This document shows positions 47,946 through 56,076 of a stretch of DNA of 64,000 nucleotides, in pieces. The stretch comes from Thermococcus eurythermalis (GTDB taxonomy: Archaea > Methanobacteriota_B > Thermococci > Thermococcales > Thermococcaceae). The position numbers were made by a program, and so were the translations under genes. Numbering within the stretch: position 1 is the first letter of the stretch; each line of letters opens with the position of its first letter. Location: positions 1,302,001-1,366,000 of the forward strand of contig NZ_CP008887.1 of NCBI RefSeq assembly GCF_000769655.1, given 5' to 3'. A model generated the notes under the pieces. That model did no database searches. It was given only the letters and a program-made list of their open reading frames with translations, and was not told the origin of the DNA.

Positions 47946-47949
<4 letters not shown>
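47116..47949 (-). CDS. ECF-type ABC ATPase (EcfA-like)
   Basis: About 278 residues. Walker A GPSGSGKSTLAL, Q-loop VLQNPESQLF, signature NLSGGEKQRL, Walker B HLVLDEPTSQLDP and the His switch in MVEHDSRF. The Q-loop NPESQ and C-terminal tail are typical of energy-coupling factor (vitamin/metal uptake) ATPases. No EcfT or S component is adjacent, so its partners lie elsewhere. The ATG at 47949 overlaps the trkH stop by 4 bp (ATGA). The C-terminus overlaps the convergent gene. Confidence 0.82.
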
Positions 47950-50402
<2,453 letters not shown>

Positions 50403-50511
50403 AGACCCCTTGGGAGAAGTAGGCTGTTTTCTTTTCTGTTTCTTACGGTTTTCCCTGTTTCACAGAGGGTTACAGGTTTGCAACTTCTTAAGTAAGAATC
50501 TCTGAGGCAAA

Positions 50512-50931
50512 CTACAGACGGCAGAAGTATAGAGTAGGGGAAGTGGAACCCCCTCTCGGGCTCGGCAGTTGGTTGGCGCCGGGGCAGGGATTTGAACCCT
50601 GGTGGGCGGACGCCCACGGGATCTCGAGTCCCGCGCCTTCCCAGGCTAGGCTACCCCGGCGCTCCCCAGCAACCAACACTCCCCTACGGAGGAGCGTTAC
50701 GGCCGTCACGACCTCCTCAACCGTCAAATCCTCAGCCAAAGCCACCTCAAGCAGGCTCGCGACCACTCGGCTCACGTTGTTCCAGCGCTCCTTTGCCTTC
50801 CTGTACACTTCCGGCGGTAGCGTAATGTGCAGACGCGGTGAAAGGCGCCTCTTCTTGCCTCGCTTCCGCGCTCCGGCCTGCTCCCGCTCCTCCGCATGGG
50901 AGTGTCCGGACACACCACCCGATTTTACCAT
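50512..50931 (-). CDS. Probable N-terminal fragment of a split SSV-type integrase, reading through tRNA-Ser
   Basis: 139 codons from the ATG at 50931, open through the whole tRNA to a stop in chromosomal DNA at 50512. In SSV-type integration the attachment site lies inside the integrase gene, so integration leaves int(N) and int(C) fragments at the two ends; an open frame fused to a tRNA at the element boundary is the mark of this. The first 90 residues hold a basic stretch and a ribbon-helix-helix-like segment (RLHITLPPEVYRKAKERW, then NVSRVVASLLEVALAE). No tyrosine-recombinase catalytic residues are here; they would be in int(C), beyond the window. It could instead be a separate RHH regulator that by chance reads into the tRNA. 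The TATA at 50948 gives a leaderless start. Confidence 0.55.
   Translation of the reverse strand: MVKSGGVSGHSHAEEREQAGARKRGKKRRLSPRLHITLPPEVYRKAKERWNNVSRVVASLLEVALAEDLTVEEVVTAVTLLRRGVLVAGERRGSLAWEGAGLEIPWASAHQGSNPCPGANQLPSPRGGSTSPTLYFCRL
50574..50660 (-). tRNA. tRNA-Ser (anticodon CGA), CCA encoded
   Basis: The minus strand folds as a complete type II tRNA: acceptor GCCGGGG with CCCCGGC, D arm GCCTAGCCTGGGAAGGC, anticodon stem CGGGA with TCCCG and loop CTCGAGA (anticodon CGA), a long variable arm (GGGCG/CGCCC), T arm CAGGGTTCAAATCCCTG, discriminator G and CCA. G73 and the long arm are serine identity features. Its 5' side faces the integrated element. Upstream of it on its strand I see no TATA box within 100 bp, because that DNA is the coding sequence of the int(N)-like frame; it may be transcribed from the int promoter at about 50950. 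The tRNA lies entirely in an open reading frame. Confidence 0.93.
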
Positions 50932-50947
50932 GACGAAAACCCCCACT

Positions 50948-50961
50948 GAACTTTATAAATT
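50948..50961 (-). promoter_or_regulatory. Promoter of the int(N) fragment
   Basis: On the minus strand AAAAATTTATAAAGTTC is a BRE-like plus TATA box about 25 bp ahead of ATG 50931, so the message is leaderless. It may also supply transcription for the tRNA. Confidence 0.6.
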
Positions 50962-51193
50962 TTTAGGCTAAAAGCCTTTTCCATTGAACGGCCACAACTC
51001 GACGCCTGCCGTAACGCTCATTCTTGAGCACTAAAACGGCCTTCTCGTGCCTTCTTCCAACTCCGAGCTCGTCGGGATCCTGCTGAAGGACCTTCGACTA
51101 GGAACGACAAGTGACGATGTTTTTAGTTCGTTAATCTTAATAACCACGACTCAAAAGAAAGGGAAGGAATACTACCAAAAAGGAGGTTACCCC
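50962..51193. other. Intergenic segment of the element (no confident gene)
   Basis: About 230 bp. On the minus strand a 40-codon frame (50963-51085) reads KAVLVLKNERYGRRRVVAVQ up to WKRLLA and a stop, which looks like the tail of a degraded basic protein but has no start codon or ribosome binding site. On the plus strand AAAAGGAGGTTACC at 51177-51190 is the ribosome binding site of the next gene, and TTAATCTTAATAACC near 51131 is a weak TATA candidate. Nothing else is recognised. Confidence 0.4.
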
Positions 51194-51460
51194 ATGAGTC
51201 CCCATCAAGAGGATAGGCTTAGGTATTATAATCCTTTTGATGTTGCCACGCAGGAATATGAGAAGGAGATGAACAAAAGATATGCCACAAAAATCGTCGT
51301 GGAAGTGCTATTAGGTTTATTCCTTACCGTTTTCGTCTATAGCGTGGTTAAAATAGCGGGTATCAATAAATATGCAGAAACAATGTCATTTTTGACCTTC
51401 TTAGGCTCCTATTGGCGGTTTCGTTGCTGGTACTCTCCGGGACACCCATTCACTTCCTAA
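51194..51460 (+). CDS. Small single-pass membrane protein of the element
   Basis: 88 residues from the ATG at 51194, which has an excellent AAGGAGGT. Charged N-terminus (MSPHQEDRLRYYNPFDVA) with a Lys/Glu-rich helix, then one hydrophobic helix at about 35-56 and a basic, aromatic C-terminus. Unknown function. The in-frame extension upstream to 51047 lacks a site and is not used. It overlaps the convergent membrane gene by 11 bp. Confidence 0.55.
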   Translation: MSPHQEDRLRYYNPFDVATQEYEKEMNKRYATKIVVEVLLGLFLTVFVYSVVKIAGINKYAETMSFLTFLGSYWRFRCWYSPGHPFTS

Positions 51461-52046
51461 GTGAAGCAACCAGCAGTGCAACAACTACCCCAACAGGGGA
51501 CCCGAATGAAGTGGATTTAACATTAAACTCCGATTCTTTCCCAGACTTGGAAAACAGTCTGACAATAATTTTCACCACGATGACCATTAACCATGCGACA
51601 GTAAAGTACTGTAAAACCTTGCGCTCCCCGGAAATCACAGTAATCTCCCACCACATCAGGAAAAACGGAATCCATACGGCAACTTCTGGACTTACCCACC
51701 GGGTCAAGATCCACCCAATAAGCGGGTACACAATGAATAGAACGTTCGTCAGGATAATGGAAACCCCAATCAGTGCCTTTATTGAAACCTTAGGGTCTCT
51801 AATAAGCTCCGTTATCTCATTCAAATTCTTCAGGTTCACAGAGAAATTGAACACCGCATACCCGACGAACGCTGTAATGTAAAACTGCCTCGGAACTCCA
51901 ATAAGGTATAGTACACCCTGAGCTGGCAAGCTAATCACGAAAGCAAGGAGCGTAGTCCACAGGAAGAACAGAACTGCCTTACCCAACGCTTTGAACGCAG
52001 TATCCCACCGGTCCAAATTTCCAGCGACAGTTTTGGTCGGCTCCAT
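51450..52046 (-). CDS. Multi-spanning membrane protein of the element
   Basis: 198 residues with five or six hydrophobic segments (about 22-41, 43-70, 88-112, 118-137, 145-167, and a short one near the C-terminus). I do not recognise it. ATG 52046 has GATGAGGA upstream and a TATA-like TATATAGTATATAAT at about 52062-52077 on its strand, A+T richer than chromosomal promoters. The opposite strand also holds an open frame, but its content (no starts of quality, antisense to the hydrophobic helices) marks it as a shadow. Confidence 0.6.
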   Translation of the reverse strand: MEPTKTVAGNLDRWDTAFKALGKAVLFFLWTTLLAFVISLPAQGVLYLIGVPRQFYITAFVGYAVFNFSVNLKNLNEITELIRDPKVSIKALIGVSIILTNVLFIVYPLIGWILTRWVSPEVAVWIPFFLMWWEITVISGERKVLQYFTVAWLMVIVVKIIVRLFSKSGKESEFNVKSTSFGSPVGVVVALLVASLRK

Positions 52047-52061
52047 TCCTCATCGGGATTA

Positions 52062-52254
52062 TATACTATATAATAGCTAAAAAATTAACTGACCACATCT
52101 GGCCAGAGACAACCGCAACTAAAAACCTATCGAAGAAGAAAACCCAAAACCCCCCGAGACCTCACTCCACAGGAACAACCTCAACCCTCGCCTTCTTGAC
52201 TATTAACCGTGAGATTTATATGCTTACTTTTTATATCAAATGCGGTGACTTCCG
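52062..52254. promoter_or_regulatory. Divergent promoter region of the membrane protein and lipoprotein genes
   Basis: Left part: TATA-like AT-rich stretch (minus-strand gene). Right part: TTACTTTTTATATCAAATG at 52224-52243, which is the TATA box of the lipoprotein gene. Between them lies a 22-bp sequence (52140-52161) repeated at 53920-53941. No gene is seen in it. Confidence 0.45.
52140..52161 (+). repeat. 22-bp direct repeat, copy 1
   Basis: AAACCCAAAACCCCCCGAGA plus CC, exactly repeated at 53920-53941, 1780 bp away in the same orientation. Neither copy is in a confident gene. The stretch between holds the lipoprotein and two small membrane-protein genes, so it could mark a duplication or an insertion boundary, or be a binding site. 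Confidence 0.6.
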
Positions 52255-53109
52255 ATGGTTGCCCTCAAGAAACTCTATGTCGGAGCTATCCTACTTTTGG
52301 TTGTTTTTGTAGCGGGATGTGTTGGAACGACTACAACTACCAGCTCCAGCCAACCTTCAGCGTCCTCATCATCAAGGCCATCCCCAGTCGAAACAACGTC
52401 CTCTTGGACACCCGCATCCTGGGTAGCCTATGATGAGAATATGATACTAAATGCAAGTTGGTCTCTTGGAGATTTGGAGATAACGCACACATCAAAGGTC
52501 ATAATGAAACTCAACATAATCTCAGGAGCTAACAGCATTTCATACCTCGCAATAATCCCTGCTTCCGAGCTTGAAAAGTGGAAGGAAGACTCACCAGACA
52601 TCACTTACGAGTTCATAACTCATCATGCCAAGAGTGGAACCTATACTGCGACACTCTCACCAGGAACTTATTATGTTCTCGTAGGCTACGCCGACCCAAT
52701 TCATGAGACCCTTGCACAGGGGACGGAGGTCATTAAGGCGGGATACTACGTGGGAATACCAATTGACATGTCAAACATCGTTTATGCCGAGAACGTACAG
52801 GCTACAATTGATATCAGAGAAGACTTGGATATAACCTTAGGCTTCCTCAACGAAAATGAGTTCAACGTTTATCAGGAAGGGGGAACTGCCAACTTCATCG
52901 CTAAATATGAAAAGACCGAAAGTGGAACCTACAGCATCACAAATGCTCCTCCAGGCTACAAGACTATACTACGCCCAAGCTTCTACTACCTTATTCTTGA
53001 CAATGGCTATTCATGGTTCACTGATAAGACAGTAGACTACACAGTCACAGCAGACGTCGTTTATCCTGCAAGAATCCACCTGACTATAAAAGTAGAAGAA
53101 ACCGGGTGA
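52255..53109 (+). CDS. Lipoprotein of the element, unknown function
   Basis: 284 residues. Signal peptide with a lipobox-like VAGC at about residue 19-22, so it is probably exported and lipid-anchored at the cysteine. A Thr/Ser/Pro-rich linker (about 24-55) is typical of archaeal surface proteins. The remainder is beta-rich, with two related segments containing SGTY: SGTYTATLSPGTYYVLVGYA and SGTYSITNAPPGYKTILRPS, suggesting two copies of a beta-sandwich. Its TATA box is at 52226-52236. It may be a structural or superinfection-related surface protein; this is a guess. Confidence 0.68.
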   Translation: MVALKKLYVGAILLLVVFVAGCVGTTTTTSSSQPSASSSSRPSPVETTSSWTPASWVAYDENMILNASWSLGDLEITHTSKVIMKLNIISGANSISYLAIIPASELEKWKEDSPDITYEFITHHAKSGTYTATLSPGTYYVLVGYADPIHETLAQGTEVIKAGYYVGIPIDMSNIVYAENVQATIDIREDLDITLGFLNENEFNVYQEGGTANFIAKYEKTESGTYSITNAPPGYKTILRPSFYYLILDNGYSWFTDKTVDYTVTADVVYPARIHLTIKVEETG

Positions 53110-53125
53110 ATTCACTTCTTCTTTT

Positions 53126-53437
53126 TCATTTTACCGGAACTCCCCACTCGCCGTGAATAAACTTCCCCGGAATATAGTCCTTCTTCACCATCGCACGGTA
53201 CAGCTTGTAAACCTCAACCGTCGCGCGCTCCAACCCAATCGTGGACAAGAACAACGGGACTGGCTTCAACCCATACGTCCTCGCCAGCACCGAACCCCAG
53301 AAAGCACCAATCAACGGCGACCTCCAAAACGTCTTCTCCTTGAACCCCTCATAAGGCGCGTCCTTAATCGCACCACCCAACGCCACAGCCAGACCCGCCA
53401 AGAAACCAATCACCGCACCATTAGCCTCCCTGCTCAC
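53126..53437 (-). CDS. Small membrane protein of the element
   Basis: 103 residues with two hydrophobic stretches (about 8-24 and 42-66), starting at a GTG preceded by AGGAGGTGAG. Positively charged C-terminus. Unknown. It begins 4 bp after the end of the preceding minus-strand gene, so it shares a message that starts with the promoter module at 53862. Confidence 0.6.
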   Translation of the reverse strand: MSREANGAVIGFLAGLAVALGGAIKDAPYEGFKEKTFWRSPLIGAFWGSVLARTYGLKPVPLFLSTIGLERATVEVYKLYRAMVKKDYIPGKFIHGEWGVPVK

Positions 53438-53441
53438 ACTC

Positions 53442-53828
53442 TCACCTCCTCAAGAGGAAGCCAAGCACCACTAAAACCGCGAGGACTCCAACCAAGATTT
53501 CAAACACCTTCTTCTCGCCGTCTGTCCCCCCGTCAGATGAACCTGTACCTCCAGAAGAGAAATCAGCGGGGAGATGTTTGTATGTCGGGAGATGTTTGTA
53601 TGTTGGCTTCCATCTTGGAGCCGGGTCTGGCTTGAACTTCTGATAGTTATCATCCACCTTAACCTCCTTCACAAGATTGAGGTTAAGCTGGTTCTTCTCA
53701 ACCATCTCCCTGAGCTCCTCAACCTTCACTCGAAAATCAGCACCATTCGTAAGGTAAACCCTCACCCAATGGCCTTTCCACTTCTCACAACCCTCGAGAA
53801 TCAACCGACGCTTCTCGCTCACGTCCAT
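53442..53828 (-). CDS. C-terminally membrane-anchored protein of the element with a tandem repeat
   Basis: 128 residues. Basic/acidic N-terminal helical domain (about 1-65), then two tandem KHLPTY-type units from an 18-bp direct repeat (53569-53605 region), a Gly/Ser/Asp-rich linker and a C-terminal membrane helix (about 108-125) ending RR. GGTGAGG precedes ATG 53828. Function unknown. First gene of a two-gene operon (with the gene at 53126), controlled by the promoter module at 53862-53910. Confidence 0.6.
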   Translation of the reverse strand: MDVSEKRRLILEGCEKWKGHWVRVYLTNGADFRVKVEELREMVEKNQLNLNLVKEVKVDDNYQKFKPDPAPRWKPTYKHLPTYKHLPADFSSGGTGSSDGGTDGEKKVFEILVGVLAVLVVLGFLLRR

Positions 53829-53861
53829 CAAGCCTCACCAGAGAAAATAGCACTTCACTAC

Positions 53862-53910
53862 CTAAAAACACTGAACCAGAAAACGGGAGAAAACAGCAGA
53901 AAACGGGAGA
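53862..53910 (-). promoter_or_regulatory. Element promoter module, copy 1
   Basis: On the minus strand: three 10-bp-phased repeats (AGAAAA at 53879, 53889 and 53899 in plus coordinates, i.e. TTTTCTCCCG, TTTTCTGCTG, TTTTCT) end in TTCTGGTTCAGTG, and 16 bp after the last repeat begins a TATA-like TTTTTAGG. It lies about 35-40 bp from ATG 53828. Same design as the modules at 54438, 59760 and 63868. Confidence 0.7.
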
Positions 53911-53919
53911 GACCACCAA

Positions 53920-53941
53920 AAACCCAAAACCCCCCGAGACC
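53920..53941 (+). repeat. 22-bp direct repeat, copy 2
   Basis: Identical to 52140-52161. It lies between the promoter module (53862-53910) and the AbrB-like gene. Confidence 0.6.
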
Positions 53942-53977
53942 CCCGAAGACCCAGCCAAGGAAGAGAAAACGGAAGAA

Positions 53978-54154
53978 TCACTTTTCAATAACTTTTAGAA
54001 TTTTCAGCTTAACAATGCTACCTCGCTTAATTTCCAATTTATCCCGAAGCTCCTTTGGTATTGTTATGTGGCCATCTCTCCCAACTATAACAGTAAACTC
54101 GTTGTTTCCAGTTATTTTAGCCGTCTTCCTACCTCTCCCCACTACCACCACCAT
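53978..54154 (-). CDS. AbrB/SpoVT-type DNA-binding protein
   Basis: 58 residues. The swapped-hairpin AbrB signature is clear: EFTVIVGRDGHITIPKELRD, then KLEIKRGSIVKLKIL. The sequence starts with a basic, valine-rich MVVVVGRGRKTAKI. A TATA box (CCTATAAATTATTAAG at 54164-54180 on the minus strand) lies about 25 bp upstream, so the message is leaderless. AbrB-family proteins bind AT-rich or palindromic operators and often control plasmid or virus genes, and are sometimes antitoxins. It is divergent from the 54329 gene across a repeat-rich AT segment and is a good candidate for controlling it. Confidence 0.75.
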   Translation of the reverse strand: MVVVVGRGRKTAKITGNNEFTVIVGRDGHITIPKELRDKLEIKRGSIVKLKILKVIEK

Positions 54155-54163
54155 AAAAATCTT

Positions 54164-54315
54164 GGCTTAATAATTTATAGGCTTTTTGCATTTTCACGTT
54201 TGTCGTTTTTGTCATAAAAACAGAAAAATGCTATTATCATAATCGCATATCCAAAATAATGACAAAAACGTTTTTATGATTTTATGATAATATCATTTTC
54301 GCATAATATCCCTTA
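54164..54315. promoter_or_regulatory. AT-rich divergent region with inverted and direct repeats
   Basis: About 150 bp between the AbrB-like gene and the 54329 gene, far richer in A+T than the surroundings. A perfect 12-bp inverted repeat CGTTTTTGTCAT (54204-54215) / ATGACAAAAACG (54259-54270) flanks it, and two direct repeats TATCATAATCGCATA (about 54235-54249) and TATCATTTTCGCATAA (about 54291-54306) lie beside it. The plus-strand gene has its ribosome binding site AGAGGTGA at the end. These could be AbrB operators; the AT content plus repeats also fits a replication origin. Confidence 0.55.
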
Positions 54316-54328
54316 GAGGTGAACCGCC

Positions 54329-54520
54329 ATGCGTGTGGTTTCCATCTATGACCTCCGGAGGCTTCCTCGTGGGGAGGCTTTGAGAAGGCTCAGGGAGGCG
54401 GAGTGGGTTCTCGACGAGGGAGCGACCTTCATACCATCGGGAGAATTCTCCCGAATTCGGGAGAATTCTGGTTCAGTGCATAAGAGGCTGACACACAAAC
54501 ACAAGGTGGTGAGAGCATGA
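54329..54520 (+). CDS. Small element protein carrying promoter sequence in its 3' half
   Basis: 63 residues starting MRVVSIYDLRRLPRGEALRR, from an ATG with AGAGGTGA upstream. The first 38 residues look like a helical small protein; the rest (PSGEFSRIRENSGS) is encoded by the palindromic promoter module at 54438-54486, and the basic end (KRLTHKHKVVRA) is short. It may be a true small gene overlapped by the next promoter. It overlaps the next start by 4 bp (ATGA). Unknown function. Confidence 0.5.
   Translation: MRVVSIYDLRRLPRGEALRRLREAEWVLDEGATFIPSGEFSRIRENSGSVHKRLTHKHKVVRA
54438..54486 (+). promoter_or_regulatory. Element promoter module, copy 2
   Basis: A perfect 16-bp palindrome CGGGAGAATTCTCCCG (54438-54453), then GAATTC at exact 10-bp spacing (54443, 54453, 54463), then TTCTGGTTCAGTGC (54466-54479) and ATAAGAG as TATA position, 16 bp after the last repeat. 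It lies about 35 bp ahead of the start at 54520, in the 3' part of the 54329 gene. The downstream gene run reaches the MCM gene. Confidence 0.75.
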
Positions 54521-54810
54521 TGAGAATTGAAGTGGATGGCTATGGGAGCATTGAAATAACGCAAGAGGCAATTCGGAAGCTCTTTGAGGACGAACAGATA
54601 CTCAAAAAGCTCATCGAGCTTGACATTGCTGAGAAAGAACGCATACTTGCGAGAATGAGAGAATTCGTCAGAGAGTATCCCCCTGAGCTAATCGAGAAGC
54701 TGAGAGTTGCAGAAGAGCTTGATGAAGAAATCTATGAGCTTGAAGAGGAGATTGCCGTTCTGAATGAGATTCTAAAGGCTCTCAGGGAGAACAGGGAGGC
54801 CGAGCAATGA
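54520..54810 (+). CDS. Coiled-coil protein of the element
   Basis: About 96 residues (ATG 54517 or 54520; GGTGGTGAGAG upstream). After a short beta start (IEVDGYGSIEITQEAIRKL) it is a nearly continuous charged helix, with heptad-like Leu/Ile positions (ELIEKLRVAEELDEEIYELE), so probably a coiled-coil dimer. Unknown function. First gene of the operon running to 59327, controlled by the module at 54438. Confidence 0.6.
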   Translation: MRIEVDGYGSIEITQEAIRKLFEDEQILKKLIELDIAEKERILARMREFVREYPPELIEKLRVAEELDEEIYELEEEIAVLNEILKALRENREAEQ

Positions 54811-55001
54811 CCAAGCGCGGAAGGCCACCAGTCATGAAGGCCTGGCGCGTGAGGATAACCCAGCCAGACGAGGAACCCCTCGAATTCACCATTTTTGCCA
54901 AGACGCAGGAGGAAGCCGAGGAAATGGCCCGCTTCATGGTCAAGCAGAGCTTTCCTTTTGCGAGCTACTCCGTGAAAAAACTCGGGAGGGTAAGAGCATG
55001 A
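54807..55001 (+). CDS. Small basic protein of the element
   Basis: 64 residues, overlapping the previous gene by 4 bp and the next by 4 bp. Basic N-terminus (TKRGRPPVMKAWRVRI), a single helix and a basic C-terminus. The layout recalls small nucleic-acid-binding proteins, but no family is recognised. Confidence 0.5.
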   Translation: MTKRGRPPVMKAWRVRITQPDEEPLEFTIFAKTQEEAEEMARFMVKQSFPFASYSVKKLGRVRA

Positions 55002-55303
55002 GGAAGTTCTACGCGAGAGTCGGCGATGAAGAATACATCCTCCTCGACAAGTCTTTTGAGGACGCAGCGGTTACATTCTGGTTCTGGAACGCCATGAGGG
55101 TCGAGAAAGGCGAAATCCCGCCCGGAACGAGGATAAAAGTCATGCCTCTGGCCCTTGCATACCACCAGGGAATCCTCGAAAACGCGGAGGTCGCCCTCCT
55201 TCCAGTCCTCAGGGGGGACAAGCTCAGGGATGAGCTCAGAACCTACACCAGCAGGCCGGCCGCACAGACCACCCTCGACAACCTCATCAAGGTGGAGGGA
55301 TGA
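54998..55303 (+). CDS. Unrecognised element protein
   Basis: 101 residues, soluble, alpha/beta. N-terminal part RKFYARVGDEEYILLDKSFEDAA is followed by Trp- and Phe-rich WFWNAMR and a Pro-containing middle. It sits in the overlapping gene run (4-bp overlap with its predecessor). Function unknown. Confidence 0.5.
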   Translation: MRKFYARVGDEEYILLDKSFEDAAVTFWFWNAMRVEKGEIPPGTRIKVMPLALAYHQGILENAEVALLPVLRGDKLRDELRTYTSRPAAQTTLDNLIKVEG

Positions 55304-55306
55304 GGG

Positions 55307-55516
55307 ATGCCTCTTCTAATCGCATGGTTCGAACTCAGCCAGCTCAAGGCCTTCCGCCAGGCCCTTGAGAAGGTGGAAGAGCTGAGACTTGCTGTGCCTG
55401 TCGAGGTCGCGAACATCGAGATGGAGGGAGAGAAGGTTAAACTGGTCGTCAGGGTGCCAGCCGACTCCCTCAAGCTGGTCCGCTCGGCCTTTCCCGAGGG
55501 GGTGCTGGTGGCATGA
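55307..55516 (+). CDS. Unrecognised small element protein
   Basis: 69 residues; ATG with GGTGGAGGGA upstream. N-terminal helix (WFELSQLKAFRQALEKVEEL) followed by beta strands (VPVEVANIEMEGEKVKLVVRV). Its stop overlaps the nuclease-like gene's start (ATGA). Unknown function. Confidence 0.5.
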   Translation: MPLLIAWFELSQLKAFRQALEKVEELRLAVPVEVANIEMEGEKVKLVVRVPADSLKLVRSAFPEGVLVA

Positions 55517-56031
55517 CCGACGGCGACAGGAGGAACCTCATCACCGACAACCGCGCCCTCAGGAGAATGAGACGCCAGACGATACACGCCATAATGAACC
55601 AGCTACACGGCTTCGACGCTCACGAAGAATTCTCGGACCTCCTCGAGGAGGCGAAGAGGAGATACAGCATCACCCGCGTCGGCCTCTTCGACATTGACCT
55701 TGTCCTCTACGACTTCAAGCTCGGCATGCCGAAGGCCTTCTTCGAGGTCAAGAACAGGTACCAGGTCAGGGGCGGCGACGGCTACGCCATCTTCGACGAG
55801 CCACAGTACACCTTCCTCGAGGACCTCGGCCACTACCTCGGCGTGCCCGTTTACTACATCATCAAGACCAAAACCAAGTGGCTCGTCTGGAAGGTCGAGA
55901 ACGGCCTCGCACAGAGGCGCCAGCTGGCCGACGGGAGGACGGTAGTTTTACTTCCACTGGAGAAGGCCCGGCCTTACAATCACGGGCAAATGGTGAACCG
56001 CTTCCTCAGGGAGCTGTTGAGGAGGTATTGA
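55513..56031 (+). CDS. PD-(D/E)XK-type nuclease-like protein
   Basis: 172 residues. Core motif: FDIDLVLYD (Asp60, Asp62) with E78-V-K80 in KAFFEVKNRYQ, i.e. D...ExK, followed by a helix with Q in EPQYTFLEDLGHYLG and a strand-turn-strand (VYYIIKTKTKWLVWKV). This is the metal-binding pattern of restriction-like and resolvase-like nucleases. It could be a structure-specific nuclease for replication or recombination of the element, or a defence or anti-host factor. No neighbouring methylase is seen, so a restriction role is unlikely. Confidence 0.6.
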   Translation: MTDGDRRNLITDNRALRRMRRQTIHAIMNQLHGFDAHEEFSDLLEEAKRRYSITRVGLFDIDLVLYDFKLGMPKAFFEVKNRYQVRGGDGYAIFDEPQYTFLEDLGHYLGVPVYYIIKTKTKWLVWKVENGLAQRRQLADGRTVVLLPLEKARPYNHGQMVNRFLRELLRRY

Positions 56032-56076
56032 GATGACCATTTCTTTTCTTCCCCCCGCGAGACGGAGGTGGTTGGA

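Noticed and set aside
50963-51085. Tail of a basic protein on the minus strand
   Set aside because: Forty codons with a stop but no start codon or ribosome binding site; recorded only as part of the intergenic segment.
51412-51882. 156-codon plus-strand frame opposite the membrane protein gene
   Set aside because: The minus-strand frame has a promoter, ribosome binding site and clear membrane helices; this one has none and a Thr/Ser-rich antisense composition.
54438-54486. Three GAATTC sites as a cloning artefact
   Set aside because: The sites are part of the 10-bp-phased module present in variant form at three other places without GAATTC, so they are natural.
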